64,000 nucleotides of DNA from Salinicola acroporae (GTDB taxonomy: Bacteria > Pseudomonadota > Gammaproteobacteria > Pseudomonadales > Halomonadaceae), in assembly GCF_003206615.1 (NCBI RefSeq), contig NZ_PZJW01000004.1, positions 357,083-421,082 of the forward strand, written 5' to 3'. The position numbers and the translations under genes were made by a program. The notes under the pieces are model-generated. The model was not told the DNA's origin, ran no database searches, and saw only the letters and a list, made by a program, of their open reading frames with translations. Position 1 is the first letter of the stretch. The number at the start of each line of letters is the position of its first letter. Below are positions 54,342 to 62,916 of the stretch, piece by piece.

Positions 54342-54791
54342 ATGAAAGCCATATCCAAGGGATTGATGCCAACGGTCGTTGTCTGCATCGCGCTGATCGT
54401 GGCATCTATCGCCTTCATCGTCATGGGCGCAGGTCTTCCATTGGCATCGGCGATGTTTCCATTGGCCGTTCTCGGCGTCGTGGGTGTCTTGAGCGTCGTG
54501 CTGCTCGTGCAGTCCTGCCTGCAGGGCCGCCAGCGGGAGGGCGGCGAGGGTCATCCCGAAAGCCTGGGCAAGGTCGTGCTCGGCCTGCTCTGCGTGCTGG
54601 TCTATCTGGTGGCCGTTGCCAGGCTCGGCTTCTACGCCTCCACCTTCCTGATGATTCCGCTGATGAGCGCGGCATTCGGTTATCGCCGATGGGAGCGCAG
54701 CCTGTTCGGCTCGGCGCTGTTCACGGTGATGCTCTATCTGCTGTTCGACATGGCCATGGGCAGAAGCTTGCCCCATGGCTGGCTGATGTGA
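54342..54791 (+). CDS. tctB: tripartite tricarboxylate transporter small membrane subunit
   Basis: 149-residue membrane protein with four hydrophobic segments (about residues 8-30, 34-52, 78-98, 118-138). The order with a large TctA and a periplasmic TctC gene, and the VARLGFYASTFLMIPLM stretch, identify TctB. GGGGAG precedes the ATG at 54342. It lies nine bases before the large subunit gene. Confidence 0.88.
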   Translation: MKAISKGLMPTVVVCIALIVASIAFIVMGAGLPLASAMFPLAVLGVVGVLSVVLLVQSCLQGRQREGGEGHPESLGKVVLGLLCVLVYLVAVARLGFYASTFLMIPLMSAAFGYRRWERSLFGSALFTVMLYLLFDMAMGRSLPHGWLM

Positions 54792-54800
54792 GGCACGTCC

Positions 54801-56309
54801 ATGTTTGAAGCACTCTGGCACTCCCTGCCCGATATTCTGAGCCTCGGCAGCCTGCTGGCCGTCGCGGTCGGCGTCGTCGCCGGCATTTTCCTCGGTGCAT
54901 TGCCGGGGTTGAGTGCCACGCTCGGCATCTCGGTATTGCTCCCTTTCACCTTCGGCATGAGCCCGCAGGTTGCGCTCGGGATGATGGCGGGGATCTATAA
55001 CGGCTCGATGTACGGTGGCGCCATTCCCGCCATCCTGTTGCGTATCCCTGGCACGCCAGCGGCCGTGGCAACCACCTTCGATGGCTACCCGATGGCGCAG
55101 CAGGGCCGCGCCAACAAGGCGCTGCGCGTGGCGCTTGTCTCCTCTGCCATCGGCGGTCTGGCCAGTGGGCTGGCGCTGATGTTGCTGGCGCCGCCGCTGG
55201 GCAGTGTGACGCTGATGTTCGGGCCGACCGAGATTTTCTGGGTCTCCGTGTTCGGCATCCTGAGCATCGCGTTATTGATCAAGGGCAACGCCCTGAAAGG
55301 GTTGATCAGCGCAGGCATCGGTATCTTCGTCGCCACGGTGGGGATCGACCCGGTAAGTGCCAATGAGCGCTTTACCTTCGGTTCGCTTTATCTCGATGAC
55401 GGTATCAGCGTGATCGTGCTGCTGATTGGGCTGTACGCGATGCCACCGGTCATCGACACCCTGGTCAATCCACAGAGTGGTGAAGAGAGCCACGCCAAAG
55501 AGGTGGACGACGAAGGTTTCTTCAAGTCTTTGGCATCGATGCTCGGCTACTGGAAAACCTGGTTACGGGCATCTCTGATCGGTATCGCGGTAGGCATCCT
55601 GCCGGGGGCTGGCGGCTCCTTCGGGACATTCATCAGTTACAACGAAGCCAAGCGAAGTGCACGCAACTCGGAAGCGTGGGGCAAGGGGGAGCCAGAGGGT
55701 GTCGCCGCCGCCGAGACCTGCAACAACGCCGATACCGCGGCTTCGATGATCCCGGCGCTGACCCTGGGCATCCCCGGCACCTCGGTGGCTGCTGTCATGC
55801 TGGGGGGATTTCTCATCCATGGACTGCAGCCTGGCCCCAACCTGTTCCGAGAGCACCCGGACGAGGTGTTCGGCTTCATGTGGCAGTTCCTGATTGCGTC
55901 GGTGATGCTGCTATTTCTTGGCGGGTCCGTGGCGACCCGACTCTTCTCCAAGGTGCTCCATCTGCCGAGACCGCTGCTGGGCAGCATCATCCTTTCGCTG
56001 ATGGTGGTCGGCGCCTACTCGATTCACGAAACCCTGTTCGACGTCTTCTTGATGTTCGGTTTCGGGGTGTTCGGTTACGTACTCGAGAAGCTCAAATTCC
56101 CGATGGCGCCCATCGTGCTTGGCGTCATCCTGGGCGGGTTCATGGAATACAACTTCCGTATTTCGATGCTGATGAGCGGCAACGATCCCGCCGTGCTGTG
56201 GAGCTCGGCTCCATCGATCGTGCTCATTGCGATGATCGTGATGCTGATCGTCTTGACGTGCTTTAAGCAACGTCTGTCGTCGCTGATCGGTAAAAGACTC
56301 ACCAACTAG
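54801..56309 (+). CDS. tctA: tripartite tricarboxylate transporter large membrane subunit
   Basis: 502-residue inner-membrane protein with about 12 hydrophobic segments. TctA repeats are clear: GALPGLSATLGISVLLPFTF near residues 34-53 and GILPGAGGSFGTFISYNEAK near 270-289. MYGGAIPAILLRIPGTPAAVATTFDGYPM near 74-102 and GIPGTSVAAVMLGGFLIHGL near 331-350 are also diagnostic. Uses an ion gradient to move a carboxylate delivered by TctC. It lies between tctB and tctC with gaps of about ten bases. Confidence 0.95.
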   Translation: MFEALWHSLPDILSLGSLLAVAVGVVAGIFLGALPGLSATLGISVLLPFTFGMSPQVALGMMAGIYNGSMYGGAIPAILLRIPGTPAAVATTFDGYPMAQQGRANKALRVALVSSAIGGLASGLALMLLAPPLGSVTLMFGPTEIFWVSVFGILSIALLIKGNALKGLISAGIGIFVATVGIDPVSANERFTFGSLYLDDGISVIVLLIGLYAMPPVIDTLVNPQSGEESHAKEVDDEGFFKSLASMLGYWKTWLRASLIGIAVGILPGAGGSFGTFISYNEAKRSARNSEAWGKGEPEGVAAAETCNNADTAASMIPALTLGIPGTSVAAVMLGGFLIHGLQPGPNLFREHPDEVFGFMWQFLIASVMLLFLGGSVATRLFSKVLHLPRPLLGSIILSLMVVGAYSIHETLFDVFLMFGFGVFGYVLEKLKFPMAPIVLGVILGGFMEYNFRISMLMSGNDPAVLWSSAPSIVLIAMIVMLIVLTCFKQRLSSLIGKRLTN

Positions 56310-56319
56310 GAGAGGCACC

Positions 56320-57273
56320 ATGTTGAATCACCGGAACAAGATGACAATGATGACGGGCCTGGTGGCGTTGATGCCGCTGGTGGCTCAGGCCGACTTTCCG
56401 GACGAGGACATTACCATCGTGGTCGGCTACGGACCCGGTGGGGGGACCGATATTACCGCGCGTGTGGTCGGGCGCTATCTCGAGAAGTATTTGGATGGCG
56501 ATGCCAGCGTAGTGGTCAAGAACGTCAAAGGGGCCGGTGGCGTCATCGCCCTGACCCAGGTATCCCGGGCCGACCCCGATGGCTATACGGTGGGGACCTT
56601 CAACGTGCCCGCATCGATCGGACGGATGGTCGACCGCAAAGTGAGCTACGACCTCGATAGCTTCGCATTTCTCTCCAGTGTCACGTCGGATCCCAACACG
56701 CTGATCACTCAGCGCGATGACGATATTGCTTCGCTGGAAGACCTCAAGCAGACATGCGCCGATGGTGGCCAGTTGACGCTTGGCCTGGCGGGATACGGCG
56801 GTGAAGACCACTTCGCCGCCAAACAGGTCGAGAGTGCCCTGGGCTGTCACTTCACTTACGTGCCGCTGGGCGGCGACGGCTCGGCGCGGACGGCACTGAT
56901 GGGCGGACATGTCGACCTCGCGGTCGTCAACGTCAGTGCCGCCTACAATTATCAGGATTCCGTGAACTTCCTGGGTGTGATGGATGAATCCCGCTCGGAG
57001 TACCTGCAGGACGTGCCGACCTTCGAGGAGCAGGGTTACGATATCGACATGGCCTCGACTCGGGGCTACGTGCTGCCCAAGGGAACGCCGACAGCGATCG
57101 TCGACCAGTACAATGAAGCCTTCGCCAAAATGTTCGAGGATCCCGAGTTTCTCAAGGACATGAGCCGAGAGGCGGTACCCGCGGCCTATCTCGATGCCGA
57201 TGCCTGGAAAGGGCTGGTCGAGCAGCAGCACCAGGCCGTCGTCGAGCTCTGGAACCGCGATCCCTGGAAGTGA
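56320..57273 (+). CDS. tctC: tripartite tricarboxylate transporter binding protein (Bug family)
   Basis: 317-residue periplasmic protein with a signal ending near AQA (residue 24). The Bug motif VGYGPGGGTDITARVVG lies near residues 36-52, and KNVKGAGGVIAL near 70-81 is the second family mark. Two cysteines, in LKQTCADGG and SALGCHF, probably form a disulfide. Bug proteins bind carboxylates through water-mediated contacts. Gene order B-A-C with the MmgE/PrpD gene upstream suggests a di- or tricarboxylate ligand. AGGAGAGG precedes the ATG at 56320. Confidence 0.92.
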   Translation: MLNHRNKMTMMTGLVALMPLVAQADFPDEDITIVVGYGPGGGTDITARVVGRYLEKYLDGDASVVVKNVKGAGGVIALTQVSRADPDGYTVGTFNVPASIGRMVDRKVSYDLDSFAFLSSVTSDPNTLITQRDDDIASLEDLKQTCADGGQLTLGLAGYGGEDHFAAKQVESALGCHFTYVPLGGDGSARTALMGGHVDLAVVNVSAAYNYQDSVNFLGVMDESRSEYLQDVPTFEEQGYDIDMASTRGYVLPKGTPTAIVDQYNEAFAKMFEDPEFLKDMSREAVPAAYLDADAWKGLVEQQHQAVVELWNRDPWK

Positions 57274-57347
57274 GGGCGCGCTCAGGCCAGGGTTAGCCGG
57301 CCGGAGGGGCCGCGCTACCGAAAGTGTCTTCATCGTCAGGAGTCGGC

Positions 57348-58262
57348 ATGAAAGCCAGTATCCGCAGCCTCGAGGTGTTTCGTTCGGTGATGCACACGGG
57401 TTCGATCAGCAAGACCGCCATCGAACTGAACGTCTCGCAGCCCACCGCCAGCGGCATCGTCAAGAGGCTGGAGGAGAAGGTCGGCATGCCGCTGTTCTAT
57501 CGCACCAGCTTTGGGCTCTCGCCGACGCCGGAGGCGGTACAATTGCTGCCCGAGGTGGAGCGTATTTTCGGCCACTTCGACCATATGCAGACCAAGATCG
57601 ACAACATCGCGCGGGGCGGCGATGCCTTTCTGGCGGTGCAGTCGATCTCCTCGATGTCGAAGCACTTCGTGGCGCCGACGATTCCTCGGTTCATGGCTGC
57701 TTACCCCGGAGCGAAGGTCTCGTTTCATGCCGGACAATCCTCTCAGGTGATCGGCAATATCGAGGTCGGCTCGTTCGACGTCGGTTTCATCTATGGCACC
57801 AGGGTCAACGAGACGCTCGAGGTCATTCCGCTGGAACAGATCCAGTACCGGTGTATCGTTCGCCGGGACAGTCGGCTGGCCAGCAAGGCGGTGGTGGATG
57901 TCGCCGATCTCGCGGATGAGATTCTGATCCTCAATCGCAGCGGTACCTACCTGCGACATGCCGTCGAGCGCGCGCTGCAACGGCAGGGCTCGCATCTGGA
58001 GCCTCAGATCGAAGCCGGTACCATGCAGGCATACGATCTGATCAGTCAGGGCGTCGGTGTGGGCATTCTCGATGCCTCGCTGATCACCGAAGGGCACTAT
58101 GCCGACCTGATCTCCCTTCCCACGACGCTCGACATTCGCGTGCAGGCATCGCTCATCTATAACAGGAACGTTTCTCTGTCGTTCTTCGCCCGGCAGTACA
58201 TCGGTATGGTCGTCGAGCGATTTGCGCCCACCCGGGACGTTTCAGTTCCGCTCGATGGATAG
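57348..58262 (+). CDS. LysR-family regulator of the Tct locus
   Basis: 304-residue LysR protein. The winged helix reads IRSLEVFRSVMHTGSISKTAIELNVSQPTASGIV, with the effector domain after about residue 90. The ATG at 57348 has AGGAG five bases ahead and is chosen over an in-frame ATG eight codons upstream. It follows tctC after 74 bases on the same strand, so it probably controls the PrpD-Tct locus. Its last 21 bases overlap the end of the convergent metal-transporter permease gene. Confidence 0.88.
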   Translation: MKASIRSLEVFRSVMHTGSISKTAIELNVSQPTASGIVKRLEEKVGMPLFYRTSFGLSPTPEAVQLLPEVERIFGHFDHMQTKIDNIARGGDAFLAVQSISSMSKHFVAPTIPRFMAAYPGAKVSFHAGQSSQVIGNIEVGSFDVGFIYGTRVNETLEVIPLEQIQYRCIVRRDSRLASKAVVDVADLADEILILNRSGTYLRHAVERALQRQGSHLEPQIEAGTMQAYDLISQGVGVGILDASLITEGHYADLISLPTTLDIRVQASLIYNRNVSLSFFARQYIGMVVERFAPTRDVSVPLDG

Positions 58263-59105
58263 CGATTCGGCGCTGGCTTCGCGCTTGGCGGTCTGACGCA
58301 CGGAGTAGATGAAGGCGATCACGAACACCAGGGTGTAGAGCAGCACGATGGTCGGTGCCGGCGCACTGTCGATGAAGAACGAGAGGTATACGCCAAGAAA
58401 GGCGACGATCGCCGACGTGGCCACGGCCAGGAGCAGCATGACGCTGAAGCGCCGAGTGAGTAGAAACGCGACCGCGCCGGGGGCGATCAACAGCGCGATG
58501 GCGAGAATGATGCCGGCCGCCTTGAGCGCGCCGACGATGGTCAGCGAGATCAGGCAGAGCAGGCCATAGTGCAATAGCTGTACGGGGAGACCGACGGCAC
58601 GCGCCTGGGTCGGGTCGAAGGCGTGGAGCAGAAAGTCTTTCCACTTGATGCCGATCACCGCCGCCGTGACCAGCGCGATCGACGCCGATTCGACGATATC
58701 CTGCATACCCACGCCGAGAATATTGCCGAACAGGATGTGATCGAGGTGCACTGTCGATTGGATCTCGACATAGAGCACCAACCCCAACCCGAACATTCCC
58801 GAATAGACGATGCCCATCACCGTGTCCTGCTTGATGCGGCTGTTCTCCTTGAGAAAGCCCGTGGCGACGGCGCAGAACATCCCGGCAGCGAAGGCGCCGA
58901 TGGCGTAGGGAATACCGATGATGTAGGCGATCACCACGCCGGGAAACACCGCATGCGAGATCGCGTCGCCCATCAGCGCCCAGCCCTTGAGCACCAGAAA
59001 ACACGACAGCAGGGCCATGGGAATGGCCACCAGCACGGCGATGATCATGGCATTGACCATGAAATCGAACTGAAAGGGCGCGATCAGCCAGTCGGCAAGG
59101 CTCAT
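58242..59105 (-). CDS. sitD: manganese/iron ABC transporter permease (SitD-like)
   Basis: 287-residue inner-membrane permease of the metal ABC-3 family with eight or nine hydrophobic segments. MALLSCFLVLKGWALMGDAISHAVFPGV near residues 33-60 is the family hallmark, and AAGIILAIALLIAPGA near 208-223 is typical. The ATG at 59103-59105 overlaps the stop of the first permease by four bases; a long open frame upstream is a shadow. Ends in a tail overlapping the LysR gene on the other strand. Confidence 0.9.
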   Translation of the reverse strand: MSLADWLIAPFQFDFMVNAMIIAVLVAIPMALLSCFLVLKGWALMGDAISHAVFPGVVIAYIIGIPYAIGAFAAGMFCAVATGFLKENSRIKQDTVMGIVYSGMFGLGLVLYVEIQSTVHLDHILFGNILGVGMQDIVESASIALVTAAVIGIKWKDFLLHAFDPTQARAVGLPVQLLHYGLLCLISLTIVGALKAAGIILAIALLIAPGAVAFLLTRRFSVMLLLAVATSAIVAFLGVYLSFFIDSAPAPTIVLLYTLVFVIAFIYSVRQTAKREASAESLSIERN

Positions 59106-59977
59106 GGCGTGCCCGCCGACTCGAGTGCCCTGGCCGCCCGGCGCCGCGCTGCCAGCATGCCGTGCTTGGGCGCCAGGAAGAATGCGACCAGGAAGATCAG
59201 CGTCTGCAGAACCACGATGATGCCGCCAGTGGCGCCATCGAGAAAATAGCTGGCGTAAGCGCCGAGAAAACTGGTCAACGTACCGATCGTCACCGCGATG
59301 ATCAGCAGTCTCGGAAAACGGTCCGTCAGCAGGTAGGCCGTGGCGCCGGGCGTCACCACCATGCAGATCACCAGAAACGCGCCGACCGTCTGCAGCGCGG
59401 CGACGGTGGACGCGGAAAGCAGGGTGAAAAAGGTGATCTTGAGTGCCGTGGGGTTGAGGCCGATCGAACGGGCGTGGTTCTCGTCGAAGAAGGTCACCAG
59501 CAGATCCTTCCATTTGACCAGCAGCACGGCGAGCGAGACGAGGCCAATGATGGCGAGCTGGAGGGTATCGCTCGGCGTGATCGCCAGCACGTTGCCCAGC
59601 ACGATCGACTGGATGTTCACCGCGGCCGGCGATAGCGAGACCATGAAAAGCCCCAATCCGAAGAAAGCGGTGAAAATCAGGCCGATGATCACATCCTCTT
59701 TCAGCTTGCTACGCTGATTGAGAAACAGCATCGCCGCCGAGGCGAGTCCGCCGGCGAAGAAGGCGCCGATCGAAAAGGGAAGGCCGATCATGTAAGCGCC
59801 GGCGACGCCGGGCACGATCGAATGCGACAGGGCATCGCCGATCAGCGACCAGCCCTTCAGCATCAGATAGCAGGAGAGAAAGGCGCAGACGGCGCCGACC
59901 AGCGCCGAGACCCACATGGCGTTGCGCATGTAGCCATAGCCGAACGGCTCGCAAAGATAGTGGAGCAGCTCGCTCAT
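59102..59977 (-). CDS. sitC: manganese/iron ABC transporter permease (SitC-like)
   Basis: 291-residue permease homologous to the following one. The hallmark [36 protein letters not shown] occupies about residues 31-66. The motif [22 protein letters not shown] appears near 212-233. Coupled by four-base overlaps to the ATPase gene upstream and to the second permease downstream. A metal ABC system with two distinct permeases is the Sit/Mnt arrangement, whereas ZnuABC has one. Confidence 0.9.
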   Translation of the reverse strand: MSELLHYLCEPFGYGYMRNAMWVSALVGAVCAFLSCYLMLKGWSLIGDALSHSIVPGVAGAYMIGLPFSIGAFFAGGLASAAMLFLNQRSKLKEDVIIGLIFTAFFGLGLFMVSLSPAAVNIQSIVLGNVLAITPSDTLQLAIIGLVSLAVLLVKWKDLLVTFFDENHARSIGLNPTALKITFFTLLSASTVAALQTVGAFLVICMVVTPGATAYLLTDRFPRLLIIAVTIGTLTSFLGAYASYFLDGATGGIIVVLQTLIFLVAFFLAPKHGMLAARRRAARALESAGTP

Positions 59978-60927
59978 GTTTCGCTGTCCTCCGGTGTCTT
60001 GCGGCCCTCCGGCGACTGGCGCTGGCGTGCTGCGATGCCGTTGTGCAGCACCAGCGCGCGCTCGTCGTCGGTGAATACGCCGACCGGGTGGCGCGGCGCA
60101 TCGTCGTCGCCGTGCTCGAGCATGAAATGGCGCAGCACGCCGCCGAAGGCGCGCTCCAGATTGCGCTGGGTGAACGTCTCCTCCGTGGGCCCATAGGCAA
60201 GGACGGTGCCCTTGATCAGCACCGTGCGGTCGCAGAACTCCGGCACCGAGCCGAGGTTGTGGGTGGAGACCAGCATCACGCGTCCCTCGTCACGCAGTTC
60301 GCGCAAAAGCTGGATGATCTGGTCTTCGGTCTTGACGTCGACGCCGGTGAACGGTTCGTCGAGCAGGATCACGCGACTGTCCTGGGCCAGGGCGCGAGCC
60401 AGGAACACGCGCTTGCGCTGGCCGCCGGAGAGCTCGCCGATCTGGCGCTTGCGGAACTCGCCCATGTTGACCCGGGCGAGTGCGGCCTCGATGGCATCGC
60501 GATCGGCGCGCTTGGGAATCCGTAGCATGCCCATGTGGCCGTAGCGGCCCATCATCACCACGTCCTCGACCAGCACCGGGAACTGCCAGTCGACCTCCTC
60601 GGACTGGGGGACATAGGCGATCAGGTTACGCTTCAGGGCGGCGTCCACAGGCATGTCGAGCACGCGAATTTCGCCCCGAGCGAGCTTAACGAAGCCCATG
60701 ATCGCCTTGAACAGCGTCGATTTGCCGGAGCCGTTGACCCCGACCAGCGCGGTGATGGTGCCGGTCGGTGTCTGGAAGCTGGCGTCGCGCAGCGCGGTGT
60801 GGCCGTTGCGGTAGGTGACCGTTGCGCCTTTGACGGCAATACCACCGCCCGAGGGGGGGGGGACGGTGGCCTCCGCAGATCGGGCGGCGGTGACGCTCGA
60901 GGAAGTTCGAGTGTCGGCTTGGGTCAT
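59974..60927 (-). CDS. sitB: manganese/iron ABC transporter ATPase (SitB-like) with poly-C tract
   Basis: 317-residue ATPase. Walker A is GVNGSGKST near residue 63, the signature is [15 protein letters not shown] and Walker [13 protein letters not shown], with STHNLGSV as the H-loop. The first 30 residues are an extension outside the domain; codons 22-25 of it are encoded by a run of ten C. The C-terminal 30 residues are polar. Overlaps sitA by four bases upstream and sitC by four downstream. Powers uptake of Mn(II) or Fe(II). Confidence 0.9.
   Translation of the reverse strand: MTQADTRTSSSVTAARSAEATVPPPSGGGIAVKGATVTYRNGHTALRDASFQTPTGTITALVGVNGSGKSTLFKAIMGFVKLARGEIRVLDMPVDAALKRNLIAYVPQSEEVDWQFPVLVEDVVMMGRYGHMGMLRIPKRADRDAIEAALARVNMGEFRKRQIGELSGGQRKRVFLARALAQDSRVILLDEPFTGVDVKTEDQIIQLLRELRDEGRVMLVSTHNLGSVPEFCDRTVLIKGTVLAYGPTEETFTQRNLERAFGGVLRHFMLEHGDDDAPRHPVGVFTDDERALVLHNGIAARQRQSPEGRKTPEDSET
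60853..60862 (+). repeat. homopolymer of ten G (C on the coding strand) in sitB
   Basis: Ten G in a row on the plus strand correspond to bases 66-75 of the sitB coding sequence. A gain or loss of one base would end translation early or misframe the ATPase. It could be a slippage site or an assembly-sensitive position. Confidence 0.85.
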
Positions 60928-61853
60928 TGGGTCTGTCCTTGGGTGAGTCCCGCTGTCAGGCCGTCGGCAATGGTCCGTGAGGTGACCTCGAGCAGATCGA
61001 TATAGGTCGGTACCGGCCCATCAGCGGCGCTCAACGAGTCGACATAGAGCACACCACCATAACGGGCGCCGGTCTCGCGGGCGACCTGTCGTGCCGGCTT
61101 GGCGGAAACGGTGCTCTCGCTGAAGACCGCCGGGATGTCATGTTCACGTACCGCGTCGATCACCTGGCGAACCTGCTGTGGCGTGCCCTGCTGGTCGGCG
61201 TTGATCGGCCACAGATAGAGCTCTTTCAGATCGAAATCATGCGCCAGATAGGAAAACGCGCCCTCGCTGGAAACCAGCCAGCGCTTGTCTGCGGGAATCT
61301 GGGCGAGCGCAGCGCGGATCGGTGCGATGGCCGCCTCGATCTTTTTCTTGTAGGCGGCCGCATTGGCGCGATAGGTATCCGCGTTGTCCGGATCGTACTG
61401 GACGAAAGCGTCGCGGATGTTATCGACGTAGATCAGAGCGCTGGAGGGCGACATCCAGGCGTGGGGATTGGGCTTGCCGTCGTAGGGTCCCGACGCGATG
61501 CTGATCGGGTCGATGCCGTCGGAAGCTACCACGCTCGGCACGTCGTCCAGATGCTGGAAGAACCGCTCGAACCAGCGCTCCAGATCGAGCCCGTTCCAGA
61601 GGATCAAGTCGGCGCCCTGCGCACGCATGATATCGCCCGGCGTCGGCGAGTAGTCGTGGATCTCGGCGCCCGGTTTGGTGATGGATTCCACCGTGGCGGC
61701 ATCCCCGGCCACGTTCTGGGCCATATCCGCGATCACCGTGAACGTCGTCACCGCCTTGAATTTATCCTGCGCCGTGGCGGGCAGAGAGAGCATGGCGCCA
61801 ATCGCGATGCTGGCCGTGCCCAGTAATATCGAACGTCCAAAACCTCGTTTCAT
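60924..61853 (-). CDS. sitA: manganese/iron ABC transporter binding protein (SitA-like)
   Basis: 309-residue periplasmic cluster A-I metal-binding protein with a signal cleaved after ATA near residue 28. Metal ligands are His in [12 protein letters not shown] near 66, His in [10 protein letters not shown] near 132, Glu in [12 protein letters not shown] near 198, and an acidic residue of FSESTVSA near 250-280. The His-rich loop of zinc-type ZnuA is missing, and [19 protein letters not shown] is the SitA/MntA pattern, so manganese or iron is the likely metal. First gene of sitABCD; the ATG at 61851-61853 starts the signal. Confidence 0.92.
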   Translation of the reverse strand: MKRGFGRSILLGTASIAIGAMLSLPATAQDKFKAVTTFTVIADMAQNVAGDAATVESITKPGAEIHDYSPTPGDIMRAQGADLILWNGLDLERWFERFFQHLDDVPSVVASDGIDPISIASGPYDGKPNPHAWMSPSSALIYVDNIRDAFVQYDPDNADTYRANAAAYKKKIEAAIAPIRAALAQIPADKRWLVSSEGAFSYLAHDFDLKELYLWPINADQQGTPQQVRQVIDAVREHDIPAVFSESTVSAKPARQVARETGARYGGVLYVDSLSAADGPVPTYIDLLEVTSRTIADGLTAGLTQGQTQ

Positions 61854-61950
61854 GCTTCGATTCCCCCTCTAGCCAATGTCTCGTATGAAACGGCTGACGC
61901 TTCCGCGCCGGTGCCCACGTCGACGACAAGTTAACGGTGCATGGCCAAAA

Positions 61951-61982
61951 TTAACCAAGGTTTAACTATATTTCCAAGGTTT
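61951..61982. promoter_or_regulatory. candidate metal-regulator site upstream of sitA
   Basis: CCAAGGTTT occurs at 61955-61963 and again at 61974-61982, 19 bases apart; the first copy is flanked to give the near-palindrome TTAACCAAGGTTTAA at 61951-61965. They lie about 100-130 bases ahead of sitA in an AT-rich stretch of the 319-base gap 61854-62172. It does not match the Zur box found at 39850. Confidence 0.45.
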
Positions 61983-62172
61983 TTATTTGTAGCATGGGTT
62001 AATCGAAGAGTGAAGACCTCCCGGGCGCTATCCAGAATCAGCTCCTGAGTCATGAATCGAGGGGCGAAGAGAAGCCTTATGGAGAAGTGAGGAGGTAGAG
62101 GCGGCTGACGGTGGAGTGGTGATGTGAGTCGTCTAGACTCTGGGCACACGAATGTCGATGGAGGCTTTGGCT

Positions 62173-62289
62173 ATGCCCTTGGCAAAGCAGGTGATTTGGG
62201 TGGTGATTGTCATTGCTGGGATTTTGGTGCTCGGCGGCTGCTCGCCAATTCCCGACGCGCCAGGGCCGATCGGAATACCGGGTATCTGA
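62173..62289 (+). CDS. 38-residue lipoprotein
   Basis: Short open frame with GGAGG eight bases ahead of ATG. The product has Lys5, a hydrophobic run, and the lipobox LGGC with Cys23. A 15-residue Pro/Gly/Ile-rich tail (SPIPDAPGPIGIPGI) follows. Entericidin-size lipoproteins look like this, but the tail is not one I can name. It ends 16 bases before the stop of the convergent HAD gene. Two earlier in-frame ATGs at 62152 and 62158 lack a ribosome site. Likely a membrane-anchored peptide of unknown role. Confidence 0.6.
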   Translation: MPLAKQVIWVVIVIAGILVLGGCSPIPDAPGPIGIPGI

Positions 62290-62304
62290 CACTACCCGAC
62301 AACC

Positions 62305-62916
62305 TCAGTCGCCCCCGGCAATCCGCCGCGCCAGCGCTTGGCAATCACTGAAGCGACAGTCGACATCGGTCATGTCCGGCAGTGGCGGCACGTTGACCAG
62401 CACCGTGCGTGTGCCCGCGGCGCGCCCGCACGCCATGTCCAGGTGGCTGTCGCCGACCATGACGACATGCATTGGTGCGACCTGCCATTTGCCGATGAAG
62501 TGATCGAGCCCGCCGGGGTGCGGCTTGGGTGGGGCTTCGTTGCGGCCGAGCACGTCATCATCTTTGAAGCAGGTGTCGAGCCCGATCGCGGCCAGCGTGA
62601 GGTGAGCGAGTTCCTTGGCGTTGCGAGTCAGGATGCCCAGCCGGCAGCCACGCCGATGCAATGCGAGCACCAGCTCGACGGCCCCGGTCGCCGCCGTCGA
62701 GCGTAGCGCCAGTTCGCGCTCGTGTTCCAGCAGCCAGGCGTGCTTGGCCTCGCGCTCGGCCTTCGGCAGCGTTGCCAGGTGGTGGAGAATATCCGCCGAT
62801 GGGGGAATCTCCAGTTCGCGACGTATCGCCGGGAAGTCATGCACGCCGACGGTGAGCGTGCCGTCCATGTCGAAGACCCAGTGGGTGAGGGTGGCTAGCG
62901 TATGGAGATTACTCAT
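62305..62916 (-). CDS. HAD-superfamily phosphatase
   Basis: 203-residue phosphatase of HAD subfamily IA. Motif I is FDMDGTLT near residues 15-22 with the nucleophile Asp. Motif II is ILTRN near 95-99, motif III the Lys in PPKPHPGG, and motif IV VMVGDSHLDM near 152-161. A helical cap is inserted between motifs I and II. Phosphoglycolate-phosphatase-like; substrate unknown. Its start overlaps the stop of the upstream gene by eight bases, so it is co-transcribed with the helicase-nuclease. Confidence 0.88.
   Translation of the reverse strand: MSNLHTLATLTHWVFDMDGTLTVGVHDFPAIRRELEIPPSADILHHLATLPKAEREAKHAWLLEHERELALRSTAATGAVELVLALHRRGCRLGILTRNAKELAHLTLAAIGLDTCFKDDDVLGRNEAPPKPHPGGLDHFIGKWQVAPMHVVMVGDSHLDMACGRAAGTRTVLVNVPPLPDMTDVDCRFSDCQALARRIAGGD

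Noticed and set aside
58242-59513. 423-residue version of the SitD-like permease
   Set aside because: The extra 135 codons overlap the first permease in another frame; the ATGA-coupled start at 59105 matches the family.
61921-62000. A Zur box for the sitABCD operon
   Set aside because: The sequence does not contain the TGTTAT-N3-ATAACA pattern, and the binding protein lacks the zinc-type His-rich loop.
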